64,000 bases of DNA, from contig ML769558.1 in the NCBI GenBank assembly GCA_009733575.1, positions 61,798 to 125,797 of the forward strand. Direction: 5' to 3'. Each line of letters begins with the position of its first letter. Within the stretch, counting starts at the first letter, position 1. Shown here piece by piece: positions 22,962 through 36,283 of the stretch. The notes beneath the pieces are model-generated. The model made no database searches, was not told the origin of the DNA, and saw only the letters and a list, made by a program, of their open reading frames with translations. This DNA comes from Gymnopus androsaceus JB14 (Eukaryota > Basidiomycota > Agaricomycetes > Agaricales > Omphalotaceae). A program made the position numbers and the translations under genes.

Positions 22962-25900
22962 ATGGCAACAGTCTCATTGTCCTACACTACAAAATCATTC
23001 ACACATAATCCATTTGCCGGCGCCGGACACGAGTACGATATGCCAGTTTTACAAGCACAAGCGCAGCCAGTGCCACGCACTACCACATCCAGCAGACCTA
23101 GACCCATGTCCATGCCTCCTCAGTCGTATAATGCCGCTGCTGGAGAAGACAGCAGCGCTAGCAGCAGGCCTGGAGAGAGGGAGCGAGATTCCAGGGATAG
23201 AGACAGAGACAGACGACATGCAACTCCGTCCTCGAGCAAAACCAGTCGTTCCAATAGGATTCTCGGCGATTATACGCTCAGCAAGACTCTGGGTGCGGGG
23301 AGTATGGGCAAGGTCAAGCTGGCTACGCATAATATGACTGGAGAACAGGTACGCTACTCTATCCTACTAATACCTTCTTCTAATCCCCGTCTGCAGCTCG
23401 CAGTGAAAATCCTCCCCCGAGTCAACCCAGCTGCGCCCCCTCCAACCGGTAGCAACGCAACTCCTGACGCAGTCGCCCGCCAAGCCTCCAAAGACGCCTC
23501 CAAAGAAATCCGTACCCTCCGCGAAGCCGCTTTATCCATGCTCCTTCACCATCCCTATATCTGCGGCATGCGCGAGATGATCATCCACCAGCATCATTAC
23601 TACATGGTCTCCGAGTACGTCAACGGTGGTCAAATGCTCGACTACATCATCTCCCACGGCAGACTCCGAGAACGCGTTGCAAGGAAATTCGCTAGACAGA
23701 TCGCTAGTGCGTTGGATTACTGCCATCGAAATAACGTCGTCCATCGGGACTTGAAAATCGAGAATATCCTCATATCGCAGACCGGGAATATCAAGATTAT
23801 CGACTTTGGCTTGTCCAACCTGTATGATCCGGCGAGTCACCTATCGACATTTTGCGGCTCGTTGTACTTTGCTGCTCCAGAGCTGTTGAACGCAAAGGTG
23901 TACACGGGCCCTGAAGTCGACGTGTGGAGCTTTGGTGTGGTTTTGTACGTCTTGGTGTGCGGCAAGGTGCCGTTTGACGATCAAAGCATGCCTGCGTTGC
24001 ATGCAAAGATAAAACGAGGACTGGTGGAGTACCCTGTATGGTTGAGCGCAGAATGCAAGCATCTGCTTTCGAGGATGTTGGTGACCAACCCCTCGCTGCG
24101 CGCGCCCCTTGCGGAGATCCTAGCGCATCCGTGGATGGTGAGAGGGTTTTCGGGGCCTCCGGAGAATTATCTGCTGAGGAGGGAGCCGCTGAGAGCTGAT
24201 GAACTGGATCGGGCGGTTATTAGGGGTATGAAGGGGTTTGAGTTTGGGGAGGAGGAGGAGATTGAGAGGAAGTTGGTGGCGGTGTTGGAGAGTGAGGCGT
24301 ATTTGAAGGCGGTTAGGTATTGGGAACGCAAACGAGGGTTGGGGACAGGGGAGGTGAATGGATATGGCAATACGCGGAGTGCCAAATCGGCCTCGAGTCT
24401 AGCGATTTCGTTCACTAGCGATACGGAGACTACTGCTTCGAACGCGAATAACAATAGCACAGGCAGTGGCACCAGCAAGAAATCAAAACGGTTCTCGGGG
24501 TTCGACTTTTACAGGAGAAAACTCTTTTCTCCATCGACTTCACCTTCGTCTTCCACCAATAACCACCACTCCAATGGTGCTGGTACTGGTTACACCTCTT
24601 CCTCTCCACCCAACTCCCAAACACACCTCATCCACGGCGGCACCCTCGTCGATGCCAAAGGCGAAGTACTGGATCCCACGAAAGGGTTCCATCCGTTGAT
24701 TAGCATGTATTATCTTGCCAGGGAGAAGATGGAGAGGGAGAAGGTGTATGGGCCTGGCGCATTTGCGAGTAGTCAATTGAGTATTGCGGATGTGGGGCAT
24801 GTGCGCACCAATGGGGCTAATGGTGCTACCCCTACTCCTACCTCGCCGACAACGACAGCCCCGGTCTCGGTCCCAAGCCCAGTCCCAGAACGACGAGAAC
24901 AGTTCTCTGCTCCTCCTACACCACAAACAGCGGTACCCATCCTCTCCTCGCCCCCCAAAGCCAAAGCGGATTATAGCATGCCGCTGCCGAGGCTTCCGCC
25001 CCCCGAGACGTCGCATTATGATGGACGGGGAATGGATTCCCCTACTACGCCCATGTCAGCGTCGTTTGCTCAGCAGACAGCAACAGCAGGGACCACAGCC
25101 GAGGACGAGGGATGCTGGGTTGCCTAGTGCGGGATTGCCAATGCCCAGTCGGGTGGAGCGGGGACGGGTCTACCGCGTGCGCCCCCAGCTAGCACGCATA
25201 GGCGAAGTCATAGTTTGAGCCAGAAGCCTACTGCCCCTCCTGGGACTGCTCCTGCTGCTAGTGGTGGTGCGGGAGGCACAGTCGGACGAGGCTGGGGAGG
25301 CATGTTCACTGGTCCTCCTGCGACTGTGGATGAGGAGAAGCTGGGCATGGGTGAGGGAGCGAGGGAGAGGGAGAATCTGGCCACCTTGAGGGAGAAGGAT
25401 TCGAAGGTACCGCATACTGCGGGTCCGGAGATCACGTCGTTTGCTGAGCGGGAACGACAACGAGAGCAAGAACAGGACGAGAAAGAACACGGGCAAGGAG
25501 GAGTACCACACAGTCCACTCGCCGCAGGCGCCACTCTCGTGCGCAAGTTTGGGAGTATGCTTGTGGGGAGGGGAGATGAACGGCGGCATCAGCAGGGACA
25601 TCAGCGGAAAGGGACTGGGACTACTTTATTGGGCTTGGGTGGGTTGAGTGCTAGTCCGAGGCCTAGTGCAGGTGATCCGGAGAAGGAGAAGAAGAGCGCG
25701 GATACGCATCGGACTGGGATTAGCGAGACTTGGTCTGAGAAGGACAAGGAAAAGGACAAGCCCACGGAAAAAGAAAAAGAGAACGCCCCAGTGGCACTCT
25801 CGCCGAAACCCATATCACATAGCCAAAGTCAGCCTCTCTCTAATTCCAATGTGAGCGCCAGCGCGAGCCCACATCGACGTGCAGCGACGATTCTTGATCC

Positions 25901-27193
25901 TTCCGGGTCGGGTCTAGAGCGAGGCATGAGAGGAGGAGTAGTACTGGGGGCGCATTACTAAGTGGTGTCTCCGGTGGTGTTGGTGGGACGATGACCATGG
26001 GCAGGCATAGAAGGCCGTCGACGGGGTATAGTGGTATGTCGAGGCCTTTGGCGGAGAGGTTGTTTTCGAGGACTGAGGAGGAGGGTCCGGAGGGTGAGGC
26101 TCAGGGAGGGGAGAGGGAGGACGATGCAGGCGGTGCAATTTCTGGAGATGAGCATACTGATACCGAGACGGAGGATGATCGGCATGCAAAGCCGGTGTTC
26201 TTGAAGGGGCTGTTTAGTGTGGCCACAACATCTACCAAATCCCCCTCCGTAATCAAAGCCGACATCCGAAGGGTGCTGGATCGCATGCAAGTGCAGTATA
26301 GGGAAGTTAAGGGAGGGTTTGAGTGTATCCACCTCCCCTCTATCGATATATCTTCGGTGGAACCCACTACACCAGGATACCGACAAAATCAGCATCACCA
26401 GCAAACGTCTTCCGGATCTGGGTATGGGTCTGGCACGGGGGAACCATCGACACCCCGCCCGACGATATCGAAAAAATCGTCCAAGTTGTCGTTTAGTATT
26501 CGGAGCAGGAGTGGGAGGGAGAAGGAGAGGGATGCATCGATGGATAAGGATCATCCAGGTCCTGGTGCCAGTCGCCCTTCTGGGAGCACTACGTTGACGG
26601 CTACCCCCAGCACTGGCTCCTCTTCGTTTTTCAACGTGTCGGCGGGGCATACCGAGGGTGATGGGGCTTCTGTTACGCCAACTGCTACTACGAATGGAGT
26701 AGGTGCACCGGAGATCGATGTTACACCTCCTCAGGCTCCGAGTCAGGGTCCGACAACACCTACGAGCCCGACTCCGATCCAATTTCCTCCTCCGGCGCCT
26801 AGTTCCCCTTCAGGATCCACGAAAAGCAAGATGCTTCCTCCGATACCACGGGATTTCGTTCCCTCTCGCGACGTTCCTCCTCGTGACGCTGCGTCTCCTG
26901 GCCCTCGGAGTGCTCGGAGTGCTCGGAGTCCAAGTCCCATGCCTACCGGTGAGGTTGACCGAGAGGTGTTTGAGAGTATGGGGAATAACTCATTGAGTGT
27001 GAGGTTTGAGATTAATATTGTAAAGGTGAGTGAGATGACCTTTTTCTTTGAGATTTATTTGAAGGACTGGAACTGACTGTGCTTGTAGGTTCCCTGGCTA
27101 CCATTACATGGGATTCAGTTCCGGAGAGCGAGTGGAGATGGGTGGCAATATCAGATGCTTGCTAGGAGGGTGTTGACTGAGCTCAAGTTATGA
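22962..27193 (+). CDS. KIN1: KIN1/KIN2 (PAR-1/MARK) family Ser/Thr kinase with KA1 domain; reading frame disturbed
   Basis: Start MATVSLSYTTKSF. The kinase domain begins about residue 104: YTLSKTLGAGSMGKVKLA, catalytic Lys in AVKILPR after a 48-nt stop-free intron (23,349-23,396), HRDLKIENIL and DFGLSN (about residue 245-270), activation segment TFCGSLYFAAPELL and DVWSFGVVLYVLVCGKVPF. A long Ser/Pro/Glu-rich linker follows. The last two exons carry a KA1 domain: SVRFEINIVK, an intron, then VPWLPLHGIQFRRASGDGWQ, stop at 27,191-27,193. KIN1-type kinases act at the cell cortex in polarity, exocytosis and wall integrity; KA1 binds acidic phospholipids. Odd: the linker frame is broken at 25,090-25,145 (TAG at 25,125, with coding in two frames) and again near 25,905-25,915, where the frame jumps to RHERRSSTGGALL. 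This could be small base errors, unrecognised introns or recent decay. Kinase and KA1 parts are intact. Confidence 0.88.
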
Positions 27194-30100
27194 GTTATGA
27201 TATGATGATTTCGTTCTCTATTCCTCTATCCCTCTTTACATTATACTCTACGGTCTACGACTCTACTGGGCTCTCTCTCTCTCTTTCTCTTTATTCATGC
27301 AACTGGCTCTCAACTGGCTCGGGTTCCCTACTTATATGTCCGTCCGTCCTTCCGTCCTTCCCTTTGTTTTCACTCATAGGCTCTGGTATAACTTACAGCT
27401 TCCCCTCGTTCGATTCTCATTCACATCTGTTTTTCTCTTCTTCATTTCTTCGAATCAATTCTCACATTCATCATGGTCAAATGCGTTGCGTTGCTTATTT
27501 ATTCATACATACCGTTACGTTTCCCGTACCCCCTCCCTTTTGTACGCGTACGATTACGATTCAAGTCTTAATCCTGGATTCTGGAATCAAGTTTCCTTTC
27601 CTTCATTCGTTAATCGCAGCCAACATCGAAGACCCAACTCGTAGTCGAAGTCATCAGTGAACTTGAAGCTATTCAGAAAGATTCATTGGCACTAGATGGG
27701 ATGGATATTATGATGAAACAGATAGATCAAGGAGTTGATACATGATAAGTCACGCATCAGCATGTCTTTGACTGTTAAGATACAAGAACGCAGGAGGAAG
27801 AAAAAGCAAGATTTTTTCCAATGGATCGCACCGTAAATCATCCCGCAAAAAAAAAAAAAGTGGTCAGCCGGAGGTTGGTATTAGTAGCTGTAGCCCTGCG
27901 TGTGGGCGCGCATGTCAAAGTAGTAAGTAGGGCCCGGGGTTTCAGCCAGTATCCTTTACGTGGAGGTAGAATGTGCTGCTAAAGGTAAACTCGACAGAGA
28001 TGTGAGAAGATGGATGGATAGATGGATGGACGGAAGGAAGGACGGAAGGAAGATGCAATTGACCCTTCAACATTCACTACGGCGACTGACTCATTAGTTC
28101 TCATTAGTTCCAAGACAAGGCTCGGACATTGCTCAGGAACTTGAGGAAAGAGCGACGTAAATTTGCCTAGGCTCCCGCTATGCATCTAAATTTGACATAC
28201 TATGGGTAGCGAGATAAAATCAAACGTTTGCTGGCTATACTTATCATGGGCGAGGCATAGAAAAGTTCGAGCTCTTCATCAGTGTATTTTTCCAGGAGTG
28301 CAACCGAGCCCCTCTCGTAGACCATTAATTCAAAAATTCAATCGCGTCAACGTCCCTGAGCTCAGTGAGCTGTTTTAAGAGTATGTACATTATATATGTC
28401 AAGGATAACATTGAACATGCATATTGCACTATTTTGGGTACCCTGCGAATTTTTGACCAAAAAAAACCTTTTAAAAGGGACGAGTGAAGGCTCAAACTTG
28501 ACTGACTGTTAGCGGTACTGGAAGATATTCGTCATTAGTAATGCTCTAAAGAACATAGCAACTTAAATGGAGGTTGAAAGACCGTCTATAAAAGACGATG
28601 GCCCGTACTAAGCATCTCATTTAAACTTGAGAGGGTTCTCAGTATCAATACCGTGCCTTCATATGCTCCTTCCTGTGCTCTGGCAGTGGGAAATACTGAC
28701 GTTTGGTTCAAGCACTAGTGCAGGACCTTCGATGCCTGTGCATTCAGAATTTAGAGACATCCGACAGAGGGAGTTTTTGTTCGATTGAACTTGGCTTACT
28801 TGCTCCACCACAAAGTTGAGGAAGTTCAAGCGGAGGATCGTCGAATCTCTGAATCCAAATCCTTGCTCTCCGGCATGCTGGACCGGGGCTGTGGGTGAGT
28901 TGATTAGCGAGCTGTTGAGCACCATGAGTTCAAACGAGGATAGTCATGACGGTGGTCTGCAAATAATTCTGGTACACTAGATGCGTAGCTCAGCCTTGAA
29001 TATACGTACCTGTGAATAGCGCTCACATTGTCTCATAATAGCAACGATATACAGTACGACCACGGCGTCAGTGAAGTAGTACTCGAAAAGCCTTTTCCGC
29101 CTTGGTCCTCCCAGGCTTGCAATTGAGAAGAATCTGTTGAAATTTGCGGCATGCATACTGTCTCTGGACCCTCGCAACACTGCGTGAAAGGTAGTGTAGG
29201 TCTAATCCTATCTGGATAGGATAGTAAAGTCGGCAACTTGTTATCATGAGCGGCGTTTATCTGAGATTTTCGATCTATGCGCGGGCCAGGCTAGTGACCC
29301 CCTTCCGATCTCCACCTACATCTCTAGTAGTAGGAGAATTTAAAACTGTGGGCCTTGTTTACACGTTATTTGACAGCTTTGCAGCCTTCACCACCCGGAT
29401 AAGTATTTAAATCAACCGTGTAGAACCCAAGGTGTTTAAGGTTCCGGGGGATCTAAACGATCCGAGCATGTAGGAGGTGCGCAAGAGGTGCGCTATGCAA
29501 GAGGGGCCCAATCGTCCGCACCACTGGCAGATATTCCTATTTTGAACAACCCTGAGAGATGGGGTCCTTTCACAGAGCCAGCGACATTTCAACGCCATCC
29601 AAGAGCATCACAGGCACCCTTATTATTGGCCTTAGCGTGGCATATACTCACAGGAGGCTTTCCCAATTTCCATGCTTCCATTCATGTACCGCATGCTAGC
29701 GATATGCAATCGGGAGAAGGCAAAAAATGAGGTGCAGCACTATTATCAAGTTTGAGCGACTGGAACTCGTAGGAACTTGTCATCTGGAAGACAACCCTTC
29801 AAGTCAGGGATGTCTTCCTGCTACATTCAATCATCTAGTTTCTCCAGACTTGTACGACTTGATGTAACGTCAGGGTCCCATCGATGCTAAGTACTACTAG
29901 TGTATTGAACTTGATTGTCAAAGTAGTTCCCCTGAACAGGGGATCAAAGATTCGCAGTTTTGCAATCTCCGTAAGGTGGTTTAGAAACAGAAAAAATTAC
30001 ACTTTGATTTTCTGCTCATTCTGGTCGCCAGTAGTACGTACATTAGGATTAACCCTGAGCTTAGTGAAAGTGGAAGGAGATCTCCTTCCGCTGTGGATGA

Positions 30101-30513
30101 CGACATGGATCCCTTCGTTGGGATAAGCATTGGAATTCGATATCGATGGGTTCCTCTGGCCTTCTCAAGAATTTATATGAATTTTGGCCGAGCAAACCAC
30201 CCTTGTTGATACCATTATGGAGGGTTCAGCCTGATATTCTCAGAATAAATGTGGATGTATGCTTGGCTGAACATATTAACAGCAGAATTACTCCGAAGCA
30301 TCCTCAGATTCGGCGCTTTCCGCCAACAGATGTCGGGAATCAAATAAGTATGAGATCTATCTGACTACTGGAGAAAGCAAAAGAGCGGAATGAACTAGCA
30401 AAATTAAAACAGACTCGGCTGAGACCACTGCATCAAGCCCGACTCCCGACGACTTGTTTACTAGTAATGATCATTAGTCTGGGATATTTGCCTTCGCAGC
30501 GAATTAACTTACC
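27194..30513. other. Long intergenic stretch with weak coding traces
   Basis: 27.2-27.7 kb is pyrimidine-rich 3' flank of the kinase. 28,008-28,055 is a GGAT/GGAA simple repeat. On the minus strand at 28,640-29,180, two frames (one with FFSIASLGGPRRKRLFEYYF then a hydrophobic DAVVVLYIVAIM) could be exons of a membrane-protein gene or relic that I do not recognise. 29.3-30.1 kb shows short plus-strand frames without motifs. Confidence 0.3.
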
Positions 30514-31299
30514 TCAATATATTCCAGGAACGAGTCGATACGGAACATCCTGCGACCATTTCGTCCAACTGTCTCCAAAAGCTTTTTTCAGCATGGCGTC
30601 CTCTCTGTCAACGCGAAGCAGTAGACTCAGAATCACTGCCAATGCAACTAATATCCAAAAGCCTGCAAGAGCTTGAATGACGGGGTTTTGTAATGGCCCG
30701 CATTGTGAAAACCACGACCTTGATGCATGGCTGCAAAAGGCCCCCAAGATCGTCAGGATGAGGCCAGTGTAACTTGGGTGCCGTATGTAGCTGTAGGGCC
30801 CATCGGTGATGAGCTGATGGCTCTTTTGAATACGTAGCTCAAAGGTAAACAGGCGACCGAGGGTGCGGTAGCACTGAACTCGAAGGATTGTGCCGGCAAG
30901 GTTGAGTATGCTCCCTGTTATGAAGAGAGGTGTTATCTGAAGTCTCTCTATGCAGGAGTCTTCGACAACCAAGGTCTTCAAGAGAAGATTAGATATCGGT
31001 CCATGGTGATTATAGTACGCTATAATCAATATGAACTCAATAAACTGAGCGAGCCACGACATCGCCTATTCATGGACGTGAGCTCCAGCCGATACGTCCA
31101 AGAAGAAAGAACAAACCCGAAGTGCCTTCGAAGGATATCCCAGACTTCGAAGAAAATGTTCTCTCCAATCTGGGACGACGACCCTGCCTGAGGACGTTGG
31201 TGGATTAGGAGGTGTGCCAGATATACGCATGCACACTGCGTCGGATACCAGCAACGGTAGTTTGAAAAACAAGGGAATGCTGCTGGAGTATAGAACCAT
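30514..31299 (-). CDS. Isoprenylcysteine carboxyl methyltransferase (ICMT)-like membrane protein
   Basis: Two exons. Exon 1 (from 31,299) starts MVLYSSSIPLFFKLPLLVSD and contains GTPPNPP; an intron with donor GTTTGT and acceptor ATGAATAG (~51 nt) gives the in-frame junction SKALR-AMSWLAQFIEF. Exon 2 holds the methyltransferase core: several membrane segments, RVQCYRTLGRLFTFEL, then the SAM-binding GPYSYIRHPSYTGLIL and, near the C-terminus, LRVDREDAMLKKAFG. R-H-P-x-Y-x-G plus E-D-x-x-L is the ICMT/PEMT signature. ICMT methylates the C-terminal prenyl-Cys of Ras and Rho proteins and mating pheromones at the ER; Agaricomycetes have many paralogues, so this member may have another substrate. Length ~245 residues, about normal. 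Stop after YRLVPGIY. Confidence 0.82.
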
Positions 31300-33507
31300 C
31301 GTTGCAACTGTAGGGGAATATTACAAGACCTCTCTTCTTTTTAAGTAGGAGATTTCCGAGGCACCCCAAAAGATGGACACTCAAAAATACAGTTCAGATC
31401 AATTATGTTGAACTCATTTGATAAACGTGAAATACTTAAACAATCTAATATTCAGGGATCGAGTTGTGTGGAAGCAGCGGCGCATCTTTGCGGAGTTTTG
31501 TACACACCGGGAACTCCTATTCTGTATGGCGTGGTGCACTTCGGAATACGCATGCATATGCGGCTTGTGGGACGCGTCTAATCTTTGATTTTAGGTAAGT
31601 AAAACCATTCTAAACGCAGCCAAATTGACTTACCTGGCTGAAGGCTCGCCGCTGAGAATTAGTTTTAGAAATCCCGACGCGAAAGAAGTAACAGCGACGC
31701 AGGAAGAATGCTCATGTCATCCAAATTTTCTTTGCGAGCAGAACGTTAGTTTGAAGCAACGGGATGATTCATAGCAGTGCAAATCGGGTTCAAGTGGAAC
31801 TTCAGCAACCGAGTAGGATCTTTATCGTTGATGAAGATCTCCAGACTAAAATGGAACCTCGAAGCTGGCAATGGTAGCGGAATATCCCAGCGCATTGGGG
31901 AAGATCCTCGGAGTGTCTGAAAATGCATCTGTCACTGAACTAGTATAACCATTTATGACCATGAAGCGTTCCGTGCCTCAAAACTTGACGCTGAAAGACC
32001 ATGTAAACGTGAAGCGACGTTGTCCGGTCCCCGAAACTGCTGAAACCTGGCCGAAGACTGCCCGCTTCAGAGTGATATCAGGCTCGATTTCATATTCCCA
32101 ACCGAGGTTAGATGTTTCGAAATGCTACAGCGAGCAGTGAGAATGTGGAACTTCCCCAATAGTTAGGCGCTTGTGCTTAGCAAGCTGACATTCGGAAACA
32201 GGAAAGTATCAGAAACTTCACGGCAACACGAATATCTCAGAGAGAATGGATGGTTGTTTAAGATCATACACCAGAGAGAGAGCAGAGAATGACCCTTAAT
32301 TGGACTTACCCCATATATCGCCCGGGTGGGCGAAAATGCCAGATGAGTAGCGGAGTTGTCTTCAAACGCAGGGTTGTGCGGTCCGGGCGGGCCCCTGCGC
32401 AGGAACACCAGTACCGGGATATAGACAAGGAAAGAGAAAATTGATTCAGTTTGTCCTGCAGGAGGAGAAATCGGCGCAGCAACTCTGTACGGAGGTATGC
32501 TGACGAGATGTTACGCTCATGAACAATCATGTCGACGTAGACGTAGCTGCGACGCCGCCGCATATTGGAACGAAGATAGATAATGTTGTTGAAGAGGCTT
32601 CCCGTCTTGATATTCAAAGATACAGGATCCAATCGAATCCTCTTTTACGGAAATGGGTCCTAATTGTGGGATAGCAATTACCACTCAAAGTTCACGGTGA
32701 TCCGACGAGCAGATAGATCGTTGGTCATTGGTCGATAGTCGGCTTATTAGAGTCCTCAGAAATTCCATTGTTCAACAAGATCCACGTCTTCAGAATCTCC
32801 GTGCCTATCAGAGCATGAAGGTGGTTAGTACGCGGGTTTATGGCGAAATGCGATCTCCAGAACGGTCGTCCTAGTATTCTCGTCAGAATCCTCGCCCCGA
32901 CAGGCCTGCATTATTTTCCGAACGATATTAACTTACTGCAGGGTAAGAATGAACCAGATACGGACATGGCATGCCGAGTCTTCTAGGCAACTTCGCAAAG
33001 AGCGTGTCATGTAAGTACCTTGAGATCCGGCCTGTGGTTTTTCTGTCGGGGGGAAGCGGGAAGCTGAGAATTATGCTTTTCGTCCTTGGTAATAGCATTG
33101 TTGAACATGCCCATTCTTGCTGAACCGAGTCGGTTCATCGGAGTGGTGTTGGTTTCGTCTGCGCGCTCGATTAGACGCCAATGTCGCGTCTCGCGTGCAA
33201 GTCGCGTGGCTTTTTTCAATTTTGCGTTTGCCGCAGCCATACTCATACCTACTCCAGTCCCAACAAACAAATTAGAAGACGCACATATACTATTCCGAAT
33301 GTTTCCATGATATCCCTCGAATTCCCTCGAGCTTGAGTTCTTCTCTCCTTATTGTTCACCTTCATCCCACAATCCATCCCATGACTGCGATTGCCAATTG
33401 CAAATGCCCTATCGGTACGAGAATGGCTCGGAATCGGGCCTCCGAGTCGGCATGATAGGAAGAGTATCGGATTACGCGGTTTCTTTACAACTTTCACCTT
33501 TAGCACA
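31300..33507 (-). other. Unresolved region, possible multi-exon gene or relic on minus strand
   Basis: Coding-like pieces lie on the minus strand: 33,007-33,270 (AAANAKLKKATRLARETRHW, ending RPDLK before a possible donor GTACTTAC), a piece at about 32,690 ending SARRITVNFEW-stop, 32,306-32,632 (YVDMIVHERNISSAYL), and about 31,990-32,100 (LGWEYEIEPDITLKRAVFGQ). I could not chain them with consistent splice sites, and recognise no domain. It includes the 5' flank of the divergent dehydrogenase gene. Confidence 0.25.
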
Positions 33508-36014
33508 ATGCCTGGACTCAGCGCTTCCTCGCTTGAACGGGCTGAACTGCTTTCATCGCAATGGAAAGGCACGAACTTTCTAGGAGGTTCCGGTACGCAT
33601 ATCCACTTTAGATTGCTATCCGTGGTTAACAAGAGAGTAGCCAAGAACTTTATCGATGGAGAGTTTAGGGAGAGTGCTACAACTAATTGGATTGACGTTT
33701 TGGATCCATCTACGCAAACTCTTTTGTCCAGGGTGCCTGAAACAACTGCTGAAGAGTTTGAAAGCGCGGTCGAGGCGGCTTCAAAAGCCTTCCAAAGCTG
33801 GAAAAAGACGAGCGTCTTGAAAAGGCAGCGTTTTGCATTGGAGTACGTGGTGATTTTGCTCAGAGTACTACTGTATTAATTAACATGATGATTGTACAGG
33901 TTGCAAGCTCTCATTCGGCAGAACATGGATAACATCGCCAGTGCGATTGTGCTCGAACAAGGCAAAACATTCGGAGGTTAGCATCTAGATTCGATGCCAG
34001 TGAACCGTCGAGCTTAACTATGCGTAGATGCACAGGGTGACGTTCTCCGCGGTCTTCAGGTAGTAGAGACGGCTTGTGCAATTCCCACAACTTTGATGGG
34101 AGAGAAACTTGAAGTCAGCAAGGACATGGACACCGAAACCAGGAAGATTCCACTGGGTGTTTGTGCGAGGTCCGCTTATTCTTCTGTGTGTCCTTTATCT
34201 CCAACTGAAAGTTTCCAGCATTGCACCCTTCAACTTTCCTGCGTAAGAATGCTCGTCCTTTGCATATTCAGTTACTTATATCAGATTTGAAGGATGATCC
34301 CGCTTTGGACTATTCCAATGGCCATCGTTACCGGGAACACGCTCATCCTTAAGCCTTCCGAACGTGATCCAGGTGCTGCTCTCATGATCGCGGAGCTCTG
34401 TCAAAGAGCAGGTAAATTCACTAACCACCTGTGCTCACTTGCGATCGTTAATTCGTTACACGTTTAGGTCTGCCCAACGGTGTCCTAAACATCGTACACG
34501 GAACCGTCCCGACAGTTAACGCGATCTGTAATCATCCCAAGATCAAAGCAATTAGCTTTGTTGGTGGAAACAGGGCTGGACAGCACATCTACGACCTGTA
34601 AGAGCTCCTTTTGAAGTGGAAGTGAAATGTTACCGCGAACTAATGTTTCATTCAGCGGCACGAAGAACGGGAAGCGTGTACAGGTGTGTGGATATCTCAT
34701 TCGCACTCCTGGAACAGTTATTAATAATTACGCGCTCCCTTGTAATTAGGCGAATATGGGTGCTAAAAACCACGCTGTGATCATGCCGGATGGTTGGTAG
34801 CCAGCTTTGTTGGCGGCGGAAAGAAGTTCTGACTTAATCTGTGCAGCAAACAAAGATCAAGCTTTGAATGCCCTCCTCGGTGCAGCCTGTGGTGGTGGGT
34901 TTATTCCCCGTTCGTCCTGGAACACCCGAGGCTTATATGATTGTCTTAGCTGCGGGTCAGCGGTGCATGGCTATCTCTGTTGGTGAGCCGATATGCCATG
35001 ATTGGCTACTCTGGCTAACAATAGTTCAAATGCATAGCTGTCTTGGTTGGATCAGCTCAGGAATTCCTACCCGACCTCATTGAACGTGCAAGTAAACTGA
35101 AAATTAGCCAAGGTTTCGAAAAGGGTGCTGAATTGTAAGTGCCGTTCGTATATAGCATACTGATCAGGCTTCTTACTGAAGTTGACATACAGTGGTCCTG
35201 TAACGACTCCTGCCGCAAAGGCTCGCATTGAAAGCCTGATTGGTTCAGCGGAAAAGGAAGGAGGAAAAATTCTCCTTGACGGACGTGGAATTCAAGTCTC
35301 AGGGTTTCCGGATGGGAACTTTGTTGGTGCCACTATCATCCAAGCTTCCTCGAGCATGACCTGTTACAAGTGAGGATTGACTATATTCATCTCTTTTCCA
35401 TACCTGACTTGTGTTTCGAATAGGGAGGAAATCTTTGGTCCTGTACTTGTTGTTATGAGCGCTAGCACGCTAGATGAAGCCATTTCACTGGTTAATGACA
35501 ATCCCTATGGAAATGGAGCCGCAATATTCACTCAATCTGGGCCCATCGCGAGGAAGTTTGAGACGCATATCGAAGCAGGACAGATTGGGATAAATGTTCC
35601 TATTCCGGTACGCGGTGTCCTCGGAAAATGGTAGGAGGAATACTCATCATCAAATTTCCAGGTTCCATTGCCGATGTTCTCCTGGACCGGAAACAAGGTC
35701 AGTATCTAGTATCCTTCTTACTATATACCAGTATATCAATGGACGCTCTATGTTTTCAGGGCAGCTTCCTCGGTGACATCAACTTTTATGGGAAAGGGTA
35801 AGTCAAGCCGTGAACTGCTAGTCGTCCTTTGCCTGACCTCTGGTATCCAGCGGAATCAACTTTTATACGCAAACGAAGGTTAGTTGGTCTGATGTTTCGG
35901 TTTAATAGCGTGCTGACGTCTCCCATACTGCAGACTACTACCAGTTTATGGCGCTCGGATGATGCCAGTGTTGCTGGTGAGGGTGTCTCTGTCAACATGC
36001 CGACTTTGAAGTAG
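33508..36014 (+). CDS. Methylmalonate-semialdehyde dehydrogenase (CoA-acylating), ALDH6 family
   Basis: About twelve exons; the chosen ATG starts [15 protein letters not shown] (33,508), and the last exon ends [11 protein letters not shown] at 36,012-36,014. Family features are in order: [53 protein letters not shown] (the ALDH6 SITPFNFPxMxPxW block, about 34,240-34,310), [11 protein letters not shown], the NAD-fold segment [16 protein letters not shown], the catalytic Cys in AAGQRCMA (codon at 34,964-34,966), [19 protein letters not shown] and the MFSWTG(N/x)KGSFLGD block near the end. This enzyme converts methylmalonate semialdehyde to propionyl-CoA in valine and pyrimidine catabolism, in mitochondria. 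The usual conserved lysine/Glu of the family (a charged catalytic Glu is absent in ALDH6) is not expected. Leader: the N-terminus is short; a more upstream in-frame region without ATG (33,391-33,507) could hide a targeting exon. Confidence 0.9.
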
Positions 36015-36283
36015 ATCGAAGAATACTGACGGTATAATTGTGATAATAAATACTCGCTTGAAACAAAACGCTTCTACTACTATAGTAGAATTCGTAGCAT
36101 TACATCGTAGGTCATCCTGTAGGATCCAAGAAGACAGGAATCTTGATAAGCGCCCAAGTATGAACCGGCGTCAACACAGGCGCTTGTTTTCATTCAGTCT
36201 TTAACTTGAGCCACCACTATCTAGTCCTCGCCCATTCCTATATCGACCTTCCATTCTTTAAACGCGCTCTTTTACTTTTAGAA

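Noticed and set aside
22771..25601. Long open frames antisense or out of frame to the KIN1-like gene
   Set aside because: GC-rich low-complexity coding DNA yields long shadow frames; the kinase and KA1 motifs decide the real strand and frame.
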